Assembly: GCF_001612725.1 (NCBI RefSeq)
Contig: NZ_BDAZ01000016.1
Span: 31,568-95,567, forward strand
Reading direction: 5' to 3'
Length of the DNA stretch: 64,000 bases
DNA from: Nocardia anaemiae NBRC 100462
Lineage (GTDB): Bacteria; Actinomycetota; Actinomycetes; Mycobacteriales; Mycobacteriaceae
Shown here: one piece after another, positions 26,703-34,654 of the stretch
Layout: each line of letters opens with the position of its first letter
Position numbering within the stretch: the stretch's first letter is position 1
Notes under the pieces: generated by a model
The model's input: the letters and a program-made list of their open reading frames with translations, nothing else
Databases searched by the model: none
Told to the model about the DNA's origin: nothing
Made by a program: the position numbers and the translations under genes

Positions 26703-28432
26703 GTGTTCCCGACGAGCGTGACGAGTTCGCGATGGACCTGGTGGAGGAATTCTGGAACTCCCGCGAGGTGCTCAGGCACATTCGCGCCTACGCCCGCGCC
26801 CGCCGCGCCGGACCGTGGGGGACGCTCGGCGTCGCGATGGTACGCACGGTGACCGCGATCCCCCACACCGTGACCCTGCCGCCCTTGGTCGGCGGAAAGA
26901 TGTCGCTCAACCTCTTCGTTGCCCTGGTCGGGTCATCCGGCGGCGGCAAGGGCACGTGCGAAGCAGCTGGACGCGACGCACTGGCGTGCAGCTATGACCC
27001 GACCATGCGGAACCTGGTCGACATCGAAGAGTTCCCTCTCGGCTCGGGTGAAGGCATCGCGAGAACCTTCCGGTCGGCCGGACTTGCCGACGAGGAACCC
27101 AACGACCGCGGGCACGCGCTGTTCAACGCCCCCGAGGTCGACACCCTCGCCGCACTGATGGAACGCAGTGGGGCTACCCTTGAGGGTGAGCTGCGCAAGC
27201 TGTACTCCGGCGAGAGCGTCGGATTCAACAACGCCGGGAAGGCGACCCGGTCGGTCGTCCGGGCGCACAGCTATCGCGCCTGCCTCATCGTCGGCGTACA
27301 GCCGCTGCGCGCCAAGACCTTGCTCGACGGCGCGGACGGCGGCACCCCTCAGCGCCTGTTGTGGTTGCCCGTCATTGACGAGGACGCACCCGATCGCCAA
27401 CCGGAAGCACCGGCGCAATGGGTCGTGAAGATGCCACACCCAATCTGGACTCCGGGCGACCTTGCGGTTCCAGACCGGGCGCGACAAGCGATCGACACCG
27501 CGCGGTTGGCTCGGCTGCGCGGCCAGACCGACGACAGTCACGCTCTGGATGGTCACGCGCTGCTGTCTCAGTTGAAGGTCGCCGCCGCCCTGATGGCGCT
27601 CGAGGGCCGAACCGCGATCGATGACGAGGACTGGGAGCTCTCTCAGATCGTCATGGCCGTATCGAACGCCACTCGCCGCCAGATTCAGAAAGCGACTGCG
27701 GCCGCCGCGCAGCGCACCAACAAGGCGCGCGCATTGGCCGTGGCCGAGCGTGACGAGATCGTCGGCAACAGCAAGTTCGAGCGGGCGTGTGATCGGGTCC
27801 TGTATTGGCTCAAGAAAGGCCCCGCAGTGCGCACCGAATTGCGGCGCAAATTGAAGGCCGATATCCGTGAGAATTACGACGCAGCTGTCGCCGAGTTAAT
27901 CGACCGCAACATTGTCTGTGAACACAAGGTCGACGGCAAACCGGTCTTGGAACTCGTACCCGAGGGACTCAGGGACTCAGGGACTCAAACGTCGGATATG
28001 GCATCTGACCTGCGAGTTGATGACAGTCACGACAGGGACTCAGGCGGGGACTCGAGTCCCTTGGGAGAGTGGAGCGAGTCCCCCGAGTCCCTCGATGGAG
28101 TCCCTAGGGATTTGGCTACTACCTGCGAAAACGATGCCCGAGTCCCTGAGTCCCTGAGTCCCTCGGTCGTACCTCTCGATCGACGGGAGAAAGTGCGCGG
28201 TTACGTCACAGCAAAGGTCGGCAAAGCCAACGGCGAATTCGTCACAGCCACGGCACTGACCCAGGTCATGTCCGGCATAACCGGGGACCGCGAACTGCTC
28301 CCCGGAGTCCTCGCCGATCTCGTCGCCGAGGGCGTGCTCATCGCTGGACAGGTTCCGGACAAGCGCAAGGGCACCATCGGCTACCGGACGGCGGGGGTGA
28401 GGGCTGGTGACCCCATTCCGCGCAGAGGATGA
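26699..28432 (+). CDS. P-loop replicative ATPase/helicase (DUF3987-like) with origin inside
   Basis: 577 residues from GTG 26699. Walker A is LVGSSGGGKGT (about 76-86). Following motifs HALFNAPEVDTLAAL and ACLIVGVQPLRAKTLL...GTPQRLLWLPV fit the DUF3987/YfjI-type primase-helicase ATPases that act with Prim-Pol proteins. Residues about 300-400 are helical (ALEGRTAIDDEDWELSQIVM). Residues about 420-490 are a low-complexity Ser/Asp/Pro linker whose DNA is a GGGACTC repeat array (27964-28162). The C-terminal 85 residues look like a winged helix (REKVRGYVTAKVGKANGEFVTATALTQVM) that could bind those repeats. Expected role: origin recognition and unwinding for element replication. Confidence 0.8.
   Translation: MSVPDERDEFAMDLVEEFWNSREVLRHIRAYARARRAGPWGTLGVAMVRTVTAIPHTVTLPPLVGGKMSLNLFVALVGSSGGGKGTCEAAGRDALACSYDPTMRNLVDIEEFPLGSGEGIARTFRSAGLADEEPNDRGHALFNAPEVDTLAALMERSGATLEGELRKLYSGESVGFNNAGKATRSVVRAHSYRACLIVGVQPLRAKTLLDGADGGTPQRLLWLPVIDEDAPDRQPEAPAQWVVKMPHPIWTPGDLAVPDRARQAIDTARLARLRGQTDDSHALDGHALLSQLKVAAALMALEGRTAIDDEDWELSQIVMAVSNATRRQIQKATAAAAQRTNKARALAVAERDEIVGNSKFERACDRVLYWLKKGPAVRTELRRKLKADIRENYDAAVAELIDRNIVCEHKVDGKPVLELVPEGLRDSGTQTSDMASDLRVDDSHDRDSGGDSSPLGEWSESPESLDGVPRDLATTCENDARVPESLSPSVVPLDRREKVRGYVTAKVGKANGEFVTATALTQVMSGITGDRELLPGVLADLVAEGVLIAGQVPDKRKGTIGYRTAGVRAGDPIPRRG
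27964..28162. repeat. Iteron cluster, candidate origin of replication
   Basis: Twelve copies of GGGACTC in 199 bp. Five are direct (27964, 27972, 27980, 28035, 28047) and seven inverted (28054, 28076, 28085, 28098, 28140, 28148, 28156). The outer triplets are tandem 8-mers, GGGACTCA on the left and its complement on the right, and the whole array is roughly symmetric about 28063. Copies at 28047 and 28054 abut to form a 14 bp palindrome. Because the unit repeats every 8 bp, it is read in all three frames, so the DNA rather than the peptide is conserved. It lies within the helicase gene, as in several iteron replicons. Confidence 0.8.
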
Positions 28433-28766
28433 CCGCGAAACCAGGACGCTGTTCCACTGTGTCGACTTCACTCTGACCCAGCGCGCCCTCGCCGGGCGCC
28501 CGGCACCCACCACGGTTGTAGCCCTCCGTGCCCGACTCGAGGCAGCCATCCGCGACACCACTGGCCACGCCACCACCTCCGGCCCGATCGGCGTCCGGGA
28601 AGCCTCCCGAATCCTGCGTTGCGGCGAACGTCATGTGCGCCGCTTCGCTCCGGAAATGGGCGGAACCGTGATATCCGGACGCTGGGTATTCGACCGCGAG
28701 AAAGTGGAGGAATTCGCGCGCGCACCACGCGTTCGCCGATACCGGAAATGTCCGCGCACGGACTGA
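28407..28766 (+). CDS. Helix-turn-helix (AlpA/excisionase-like) protein
   Basis: 119 residues from GTG 28407, overlapping the ATPase gene by 26 bases. The C-terminal 50 residues form a winged HTH: SGPIGVREASRILRCGERHVRRFAPEMGGTVISGRWVFDREKVEEFA, the pattern of helix-turn-helix 17 proteins. The N-terminal half is helical and basic. It may regulate the following late-type block or take part in replication control. It is the last gene of the early operon. Confidence 0.7.
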   Translation: MTPFRAEDDRETRTLFHCVDFTLTQRALAGRPAPTTVVALRARLEAAIRDTTGHATTSGPIGVREASRILRCGERHVRRFAPEMGGTVISGRWVFDREKVEEFARAPRVRRYRKCPRTD

Positions 28767-28852
28767 TTTCTGTACGCCGATAACCCCCATCGATACCGTC
28801 GAAATCGCTGTCTTACCTGGGGCAGCGGGCGGTATGGAAGTTAGCGGGTAAG

Positions 28853-28893
28853 GCGGCTCACAGGGGCTTTATTCCTTTCACCTTGTGAGCCGC
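28853..28893 (+). promoter_or_regulatory. Hairpin before the tape-measure block
   Basis: A perfect 10 bp stem (28853-28862 with 28884-28893) around a 21-base pyrimidine-rich loop. It lies in the 159-base gap between the replication operon and the small gene at 28926. No T tract follows. It could end the early transcript or form part of a late 5' leader; nothing else is seen in this gap. Confidence 0.45.
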
Positions 28894-28925
28894 TTCCCGT
28901 ATTCGATGCGGGACGGTGAACTGAA

Positions 28926-29084
28926 ATGCACGAGGATCCACGGGACTTTCTGATCGACGGGTGCGTCGCATTCCTGCGCGAACTGCCCGATCCCGAATTC
29001 GAGCTCATCCTCCTGCGCGCTCGACCGCCGGAACCCGACCCTGATCGCGGCCCCAAGTCGCCGAGCGTTCGGAGTGCCGCGTGA
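28926..29084 (+). CDS. Small acidic protein upstream of the tape-measure gene
   Basis: 52 residues from ATG 28926, starting MHEDPRDFLIDGCVAFLREL; the C-terminal half is Pro/Arg/Asp-rich. Its stop overlaps the GTG of the tape-measure gene (GTGA), indicating translational coupling. In siphophages the place before the tape-measure gene is occupied by tail assembly chaperones, and this could be a minimal equivalent. No slippery frameshift sequence is evident and the homology is not recognisable. Confidence 0.55.
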   Translation: MHEDPRDFLIDGCVAFLRELPDPEFELILLRARPPEPDPDRGPKSPSVRSAA

Positions 29085-32000
29085 CCGAGGCCATCGAACT
29101 AGCGACGGCGTACGTCAGCATCACAGGAGCGACCGACAAGCTAGCCCGTTCGATCAAGGACGCTATCCGTGGCGGACAGCTCTACGCGGACCGTAACCCG
29201 ATCAACATCAAAGCGGCCGTCGACGTCTCCCACATCGGTTCGGTGGAAATCCCGGTCACCGCGGACACGAGCCGTTTCGACACTCAGGTACACGACGCGA
29301 TTCGCGACGCGCAAGCCTACGCCGACGCCCACCCGATCAGCATCCGCGCCAACGTCGACGTCTCCCACGTCGGCAACGTCAACGTCGACGTAGTCCCGGA
29401 CTTCTCCCTGTTCGCGGACCGCATGGCGGTCGGGCTGGCGCTACTGCAGGCCCAACATCAGTGGAACGTCGGTGTCGGCGTCCAAATCAACTCCGCCGCA
29501 GCACTCGCCGCGATGGCCGCACTGCACGCCCAGCTGCAGGGCATGGCTAGCCCGATCCAGCAGAACGTCAACGTCGACGTTGACCGGTCAGGACTGGACC
29601 GCCTACGTTCGGTCGGCTCCCTCGGAGACCTGACCAAAGCCGCGGGAGCGACCGCAGCGGCAGGCGCCGGCATCGCAGCGATCGGCGGCGCGGCAGGCGC
29701 GGCCCTCGGCGCGGTCGGTGCGCTCGGCGTCGGAATCACCGCACTCGGACCCGCGGCCGCCGCAGCGGCAGCGACGGTAGCGGTAGGCGTCCAGGGCATC
29801 GGCGACGCGTTCAAAGCCCTATCCGCAGCGGAGGACTCCGCGGGCGCCGATGGGCAGGCTCAGGCGAAAGCTGTTGCCGCAGCACAAGAGCAGGTCGTCA
29901 CGGCGTTGGAGAACGTCGAGACCGCGCAACAGAACCTGTCGGATGCGCAGAAGGATGCCCGCGACGCCACCGACGACATCGCCAAGGCATACAAGGAAGC
30001 CGCCGACGAGCTCGAGGACTACCAACTCAAGGTGCGCGACGCCTCCCTCAGTGAGAAGGAAGCCGCGCTCGCCCTCAAGGAAGCACAGAAGGATCTCGCC
30101 AAGGCCAAGCCCGAAGACCGCGAGAAGGCACTGCTGCGCGTTGAACGCGCCGAACTACGGCTAGCCGAAGCGCAGGAAAAGAACCGCGACACCCAAGAAG
30201 CAGCGGCCGACGCCCAGGCCAAGGGAATCGAAGGCAGCGACAAGGTTGTCGCCGCGAAAGACAAGGCGGCACAAGCAGATCAACGCGTCGCCGACGCACA
30301 GAAGGCTGTACAGAAGGCCTACGACCAAGTCGCCAAGGCACAGAAGGCGGTCGCCGATGCCTCGAGTAGCTCGTCGTCGGCTCAGGACAAAGCCGCGCAG
30401 GCGTTGGCCAAGCTGAGCCCCAACGCTCAGGCATTCGTGCTTGCTGCCCGTGACGTCAAGTCGTCGTGGGATGACCTCGTCGCAACCCCCACCCAGGACG
30501 CCCTATTCGCTGGCGCCGACGCCGGTATCAAGGACCTCGCGGCAGTATCGTTGCCGACTCTGGGTGTCGGCATGACCGCGGTCGCGACGTCGATCAACGC
30601 GCTGACCAAGGATTTCGCCCAGTTCTGGAAGGCACCGGAGAACCTCGCCGGTATCCAGTCAATATTCGCGGGCACCGCGAGCTTTATTGATGGCATGGGC
30701 CCCGGCCTGAAGCAGGCCACCACCGGGTTCTTGTCGATCGGGAAAGCATTCGAGCCGGTCGCGGAGAAGATCGGCGGCCAGGTCGCCGGACTGTTCGGCA
30801 ACATCGGCCAAGCGTTCACCGACGCTTTCGAAAGTGGCGCTCTCACAAAGCTTTTCGACACCTTCGGCAACATCATCGAAGGACTCGGCGGCGGACTGAA
30901 AGCGGTGGTCGACGGCCTCATCGACATCGGCAACACCGTCGGCCCCAGCCTCGGCCCGCTGTTCCTGACCTTGGGCGAAGCCTTCAAGGCACTAGCCCCG
31001 TCGCTGGGCTCGATCGGCAAGGTATTCGCGGACACCTTCACCAAGCTCATCCCCCCGCTGACGGTTTTCATCGACGCACTCTTGCGCGGACTCGAACCGG
31101 TACTACCGGTCATCGGGAAGCTACTCGAAAGCCTCATGGGGGCACTCACCCCACTGATAGGGCCCATGAGTCAGATCGCGGTGACCATCGGGGAAGCCCT
31201 GGTCAAGGCTATCGATGCGCTCGCACCTTCTATCGGCCCGATCGGCACAGCGTTCGCGGCACTGATTACCGCGGTCGCGCCGTTGCTGCCCGTGTTCGCG
31301 GAACTGGTCTCCAATATCTTGCAAGCCCTCGCCCCGGCGCTGACAACGATCTTCAACGCGCTCGGCCCGGTCGTGCAGCAATTCGCCGACGCCTTCCTAC
31401 CGGTCATCAAGGACATGGCGCCCGTGCTGGCTGACGTCGCGAAAACCCTGGGGCAGGCGATCGCACAGGCGATTACCGACCTCGCCCCGATCCTGCCGCC
31501 ACTGATCAAGGCGTGGGGTGACCTGTTGCTGTCGGTAACCCCGATCCTGCCCGAGTTCGCGAAGCTCGCCGCGGAGATCCTGCCACCACTGACCCAACTC
31601 CTGATCGAAATGTCACCGGTCATCATCGACATGATGAAGGCGTTCACCGCGCTCATCAACGACGTCATCATCCCGATCGTCATCCCGGTGATGGAGCAGT
31701 TCGGCGGCACCGTGAAAACGGCCATCGAAACCGCCGTATCGGCCGTGAGTGCCGCCAAGGACTTCCTCAAAGGCGCAATGGAAGACATTGGCGGATTCTT
31801 CAGCGACGCAGCCGATTTCATCGGCAAAGCGTGGGGCGGTGTCGTGCACGGTATCGCTGTCGGCGTCAAGGCGCTCGGCGACCTCATCCAGAAGATCCCC
31901 ACCAAAATCGCCGGGATCTCCATCCCTGGAGCCGATGACATCAACAACTTCGGCAAGAGCCTCTCGGACTGGGGTACCGCCCACCTTGCCGTCGGCGGTC

Positions 32001-33229
32001 TGCTGCGCGGACCTGGCACCGGGACAAGCGATTCGATCATCGCCGCAGTGTCCAACGGCGAGTTCGTCGTCAACGCCGCAGCGACATCCAAGACGCTGCC
32101 GCTGCTGCAGGCGATCAACGCCGGGTGGGTGCCGTCCGCGGACTTCCTGCACGGCATGATCCCCGGATTCGCGACCGGCGGCAGGGTGCCCGGCAAGGCG
32201 TTCGCCGAATCCATGGACTCCGCGGGATATCTGATGGGTGGATTCTCCCGGACCTCGATCGACTGCTCAGGCATGGTCGCTGCCACCGTCAACGACGCGC
32301 TTGGTCTCGACCCATTCGGCGCCGGCCGAATGTCCACACAGACCGAAGGTTCATGGCTCAAGTCCAAGGGAGCCTTGCCCGGTCTCGGCGGCCCCGGTGA
32401 CATGGCTATCGCTTGGTATGACAACGGCGGCGGAGCCAACGGGCACACCGCCATGCGGCTCAGCGACGGCACGGGCGTCGAATCCCGATCCGGAGACGGA
32501 GTCGTCATCGGCACCGGCGCGACCCCGGTCACCTCGAGCATGTTCGACCACCAGATGCACATCCCCGCCGCGGCGCTGCTCGGCGGAGACCTCGGCGGCC
32601 CCGCAGGCGGCAACACCAGTGGCGGCTCAGGCCTCGGCGGCGGTCTCAGCGGCGGTACAGGGACCGGTGGCTCGACAGGTGGCAGCGGTGGCGGAAATGG
32701 CGGTGCGGCCAACACTTCCGGCGCAACACCGGTATTCGTCGTCAACTGGCCTACAGGCGTCAACGTCGCAGCATCCACACCGGGAGTCGTACCGACCTCA
32801 CCAGACACGCTGTCGTCCACCGAGTTCGGATCGACCACGCCAACGACGTCCAGCCCGATGTCAGCCGACCAGAGCACCCACCCCCTGGCGAACCTGCCCA
32901 TACCGGGAGCGAAGGAACTGTTCAACGGCCCCGCCCCCTGGTACATGGCGGCAACCCCAGAACAAGCAGTCGCCAACCTCGGCGCGCAAGCCAACACCCT
33001 GGCACAACGCACCACCTCCGACGTCCAGAACTTCTTCCAGAACAACTGGCGCGAAATGTTGGAAACCGGCGCTGGCGTCCTCGGCATGGGTGCCTTCGCC
33101 GGGGGCGGAGGGCATCAGATGACCGTCATCAACAACGGTATGGACCCCAACAGTGCAGCCGCGGCAGTCGAACGCGTCTGGCGCCGACGCACACTCGCCA
33201 CCCAACGCAGCGGCGGATTCACCCGATAA
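29081..33229 (+). CDS. Phage tail tape-measure protein with peptidase-like domain
   Basis: 1382 residues. In siphophages this protein fixes tail length and enters the cell envelope during DNA injection. Residues about 25-110 contain a tandem repeat (DAIRGGQLYADRNPINIK / DAIRDAQAYADAHPISIR, each followed by VDVSH.G.V). A Gly/Ala hydrophobic stretch is at about 190-250, and a long coiled coil at about 260-455 (QKAVQKAYDQVAKAQKAVADA). Alternating hydrophobic helices run from 470 to 960. The NlpC/P60-like domain carries Cys1062 (IDCSGMVAATV) and His1122 (NGHTAMRL), probably cleaving peptidoglycan. A Gly/Ser-rich linker is at about 1165-1210. It is full length, with no frameshift, and is the only recognised virion gene in the element. 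Confidence 0.9.
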   Translation: MTEAIELATAYVSITGATDKLARSIKDAIRGGQLYADRNPINIKAAVDVSHIGSVEIPVTADTSRFDTQVHDAIRDAQAYADAHPISIRANVDVSHVGNVNVDVVPDFSLFADRMAVGLALLQAQHQWNVGVGVQINSAAALAAMAALHAQLQGMASPIQQNVNVDVDRSGLDRLRSVGSLGDLTKAAGATAAAGAGIAAIGGAAGAALGAVGALGVGITALGPAAAAAAATVAVGVQGIGDAFKALSAAEDSAGADGQAQAKAVAAAQEQVVTALENVETAQQNLSDAQKDARDATDDIAKAYKEAADELEDYQLKVRDASLSEKEAALALKEAQKDLAKAKPEDREKALLRVERAELRLAEAQEKNRDTQEAAADAQAKGIEGSDKVVAAKDKAAQADQRVADAQKAVQKAYDQVAKAQKAVADASSSSSSAQDKAAQALAKLSPNAQAFVLAARDVKSSWDDLVATPTQDALFAGADAGIKDLAAVSLPTLGVGMTAVATSINALTKDFAQFWKAPENLAGIQSIFAGTASFIDGMGPGLKQATTGFLSIGKAFEPVAEKIGGQVAGLFGNIGQAFTDAFESGALTKLFDTFGNIIEGLGGGLKAVVDGLIDIGNTVGPSLGPLFLTLGEAFKALAPSLGSIGKVFADTFTKLIPPLTVFIDALLRGLEPVLPVIGKLLESLMGALTPLIGPMSQIAVTIGEALVKAIDALAPSIGPIGTAFAALITAVAPLLPVFAELVSNILQALAPALTTIFNALGPVVQQFADAFLPVIKDMAPVLADVAKTLGQAIAQAITDLAPILPPLIKAWGDLLLSVTPILPEFAKLAAEILPPLTQLLIEMSPVIIDMMKAFTALINDVIIPIVIPVMEQFGGTVKTAIETAVSAVSAAKDFLKGAMEDIGGFFSDAADFIGKAWGGVVHGIAVGVKALGDLIQKIPTKIAGISIPGADDINNFGKSLSDWGTAHLAVGGLLRGPGTGTSDSIIAAVSNGEFVVNAAATSKTLPLLQAINAGWVPSADFLHGMIPGFATGGRVPGKAFAESMDSAGYLMGGFSRTSIDCSGMVAATVNDALGLDPFGAGRMSTQTEGSWLKSKGALPGLGGPGDMAIAWYDNGGGANGHTAMRLSDGTGVESRSGDGVVIGTGATPVTSSMFDHQMHIPAAALLGGDLGGPAGGNTSGGSGLGGGLSGGTGTGGSTGGSGGGNGGAANTSGATPVFVVNWPTGVNVAASTPGVVPTSPDTLSSTEFGSTTPTTSSPMSADQSTHPLANLPIPGAKELFNGPAPWYMAATPEQAVANLGAQANTLAQRTTSDVQNFFQNNWREMLETGAGVLGMGAFAGGGGHQMTVINNGMDPNSAAAAVERVWRRRTLATQRSGGFTR

Positions 33230-33250
33230 CCAACCCAGGAGGAAAGAACC

Positions 33251-34018
33251 ATGTCGATGATCAACACTGAAGACCGCGACTTCATGCGCGGACTCAAAGA
33301 AGCACTCAGCGAAGACATCGCCAAGTACAACGCGGACCCGCGGTACAGCCCGGACGGGCGCCGCAAACTCATCGCACAGACCTACCTCGCCGCCCGCAAA
33401 CTCAGCGAACAGACATACGAGAAGTTCGCCGAAGCCTCCCGCGTTAAACACCGCGAAATCGAACGCAAGCTGTTCGGCCCCGGCAGCAAGGATCACGCAG
33501 CGATCATGTCCTGGAGAGACGCACTCGACCGGGTCGACCAGATCGACGGCAAAGCCCAAGCCCTACGCAAGTTCGAACGCGCCTGCATCAGCGGCGACGA
33601 CCTTCTGGCAAAGGCAATCCTGCAGCAGGCTGTCCGCGTCGGCTGGACCGACGTCCTCGACAGCGCGGGCAAGCACATGCCCCAACAGGCCGACCTCATC
33701 GACGAGTGGCTGTCCACCCCCAGCGACTCCGCACTGAACACCCTCAAGCTCGGCTACCAAATCAGACGCCCGAGCGAACTCAAGGACGCCACCGAGGAGG
33801 AGCTGCGGCAGTGGGCAGGCGAAGCACCGGCCGAACTCCCTGAACAGACCTACCAGCCAGGGCCGAACGGCGGTGTCGCCGTGTTCAGTCTCAGTGGCCC
33901 CGAGACCAACGGCCCCGACCACGCGGCCAACGCCCGCAAGGCAGACACCGCCAAGGCGCAGGCAGCGAACGACGCCTTCATCGCCGCAGCCAACAGCAGC
34001 CTCGGCACCGTCGCCTGA
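33251..34018 (+). CDS. Unknown element protein following the tape-measure gene
   Basis: 255 residues from ATG 33251 with a strong AGGAGG 8 bases upstream. The sequence is largely helical and charged (MINTEDRDFMRGLKEALSED, RKLIAQTYLAARKLSEQTYE), then Pro/Gln-containing and Ala/Asn-rich at the C-terminus (AANARKADTAKAQAANDAF). It has no signal peptide or membrane helix. In actinophages the corresponding place holds minor tail proteins, but this one does not resemble them. It is coupled to the HNH gene (TGATG). Confidence 0.6.
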   Translation: MSMINTEDRDFMRGLKEALSEDIAKYNADPRYSPDGRRKLIAQTYLAARKLSEQTYEKFAEASRVKHREIERKLFGPGSKDHAAIMSWRDALDRVDQIDGKAQALRKFERACISGDDLLAKAILQQAVRVGWTDVLDSAGKHMPQQADLIDEWLSTPSDSALNTLKLGYQIRRPSELKDATEEELRQWAGEAPAELPEQTYQPGPNGGVAVFSLSGPETNGPDHAANARKADTAKAQAANDAFIAAANSSLGTVA

Positions 34019-34314
34019 TGACACGCAACACCGCCACCCGCAACAGACTCAGGGCCAACGTCGCCCGAGGCAAACCGCCCTGCCACATCTGCGGCGAGGA
34101 CATCGACTACCAGCTACCACATATGGACCCCGGCGAATTCGTCATCGACCACATCATCCCCGTCGCCCGAGGCGGAACAGACACCGCCGACAACGTCGCA
34201 GCCGCACACCGCCGCTGCAACCTCATCCGCGGAACCAAGATGATGAAGGTGACACCGGAAGAAGAGCCGGCCAAGCCCGCACCACGGACCTACGTCACCT
34301 GGCGAACCTGGTGA
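34018..34314 (+). CDS. HNH endonuclease
   Basis: The 98-residue HNH nuclease has a zinc-binding C-x2-C (PCHICGEDIDYQ), the catalytic core EFVIDHIIPVARGGTDTADNVAAAHRRCN with His in DHI, Asn and a second His, and a final Cys. Phage HNH proteins next to packaging sites assist terminase in cos cleavage. Here the gene is directly followed by a 194 bp inverted-repeat structure (34343-34536) and there is no terminase, so it could act with a helper-phage terminase. It overlaps the upstream stop by one base. Confidence 0.88.
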   Translation: MTRNTATRNRLRANVARGKPPCHICGEDIDYQLPHMDPGEFVIDHIIPVARGGTDTADNVAAAHRRCNLIRGTKMMKVTPEEEPAKPAPRTYVTWRTW

Positions 34315-34342
34315 GTGCAACGCTCTGACCTGCGGAAACCCT

Positions 34343-34536
34343 GGGGGGTGACCCCCTCGGGGGCCGCGCGCCTACTTCGTCTTAGGCACATCCCCTCCCC
34401 GATAGACCCCCCTCCCCCCTCCCGTCAGACCAGATCGGGTGTGCCACGGCCCCCTCTCGGGCCAGTGGAAAAAACGTCGGGGGGAGAAGGTGCCTAAGAC
34501 GAAGTAGGCGCGCGAGCGTTCGGGGGGTCACCCCCC
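34343..34536. repeat. Nested inverted repeats, 25 bp perfect core
   Basis: A 25 bp perfect inverted repeat (34365-34389 and 34490-34514; contains CCTACTTCGTCTTAGGCAC) around a 100-base spacer. Outside it, a second pair of G6-TGA/TCA-C5/6 motifs at 34343-34356 and 34522-34536 is also inverted. It occupies the gap after the HNH gene, between convergent transcription units. Possible roles: packaging (cos/pac-like) site, protein-binding recombination site, transposon-like termini or double terminator. No transposase is present. Confidence 0.8.
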
Positions 34537-34577
34537 GGGTAAGGGCGCGCATCAGTGCGCACCCCGGGGTGGTTTTT
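34533..34577 (+). terminator. Terminator at the end of the HNH transcript
   Basis: CCCCGGG (34533-34539) pairs with CCCGGGG (34563-34569), with an inner GCGC/GCGC stem. It is followed by GGTTTTT on the + strand. It lies between the convergent HNH and XRE-TPR genes. Confidence 0.6.
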
Positions 34578-34654
34578 CGGTGATCGCCGCAATCGCTTGC
34601 TGTCACGTGACGATATGCGGCCGTAGGAGAGTGACCGGTTGTCACTCTCTCTGG

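Noticed and set aside
27964..28162. CRISPR array
   Set aside because: Units are 7-8 bp, both orientations, inside a coding frame; no spacers of 30-40 bp. No CRISPR array was seen elsewhere.
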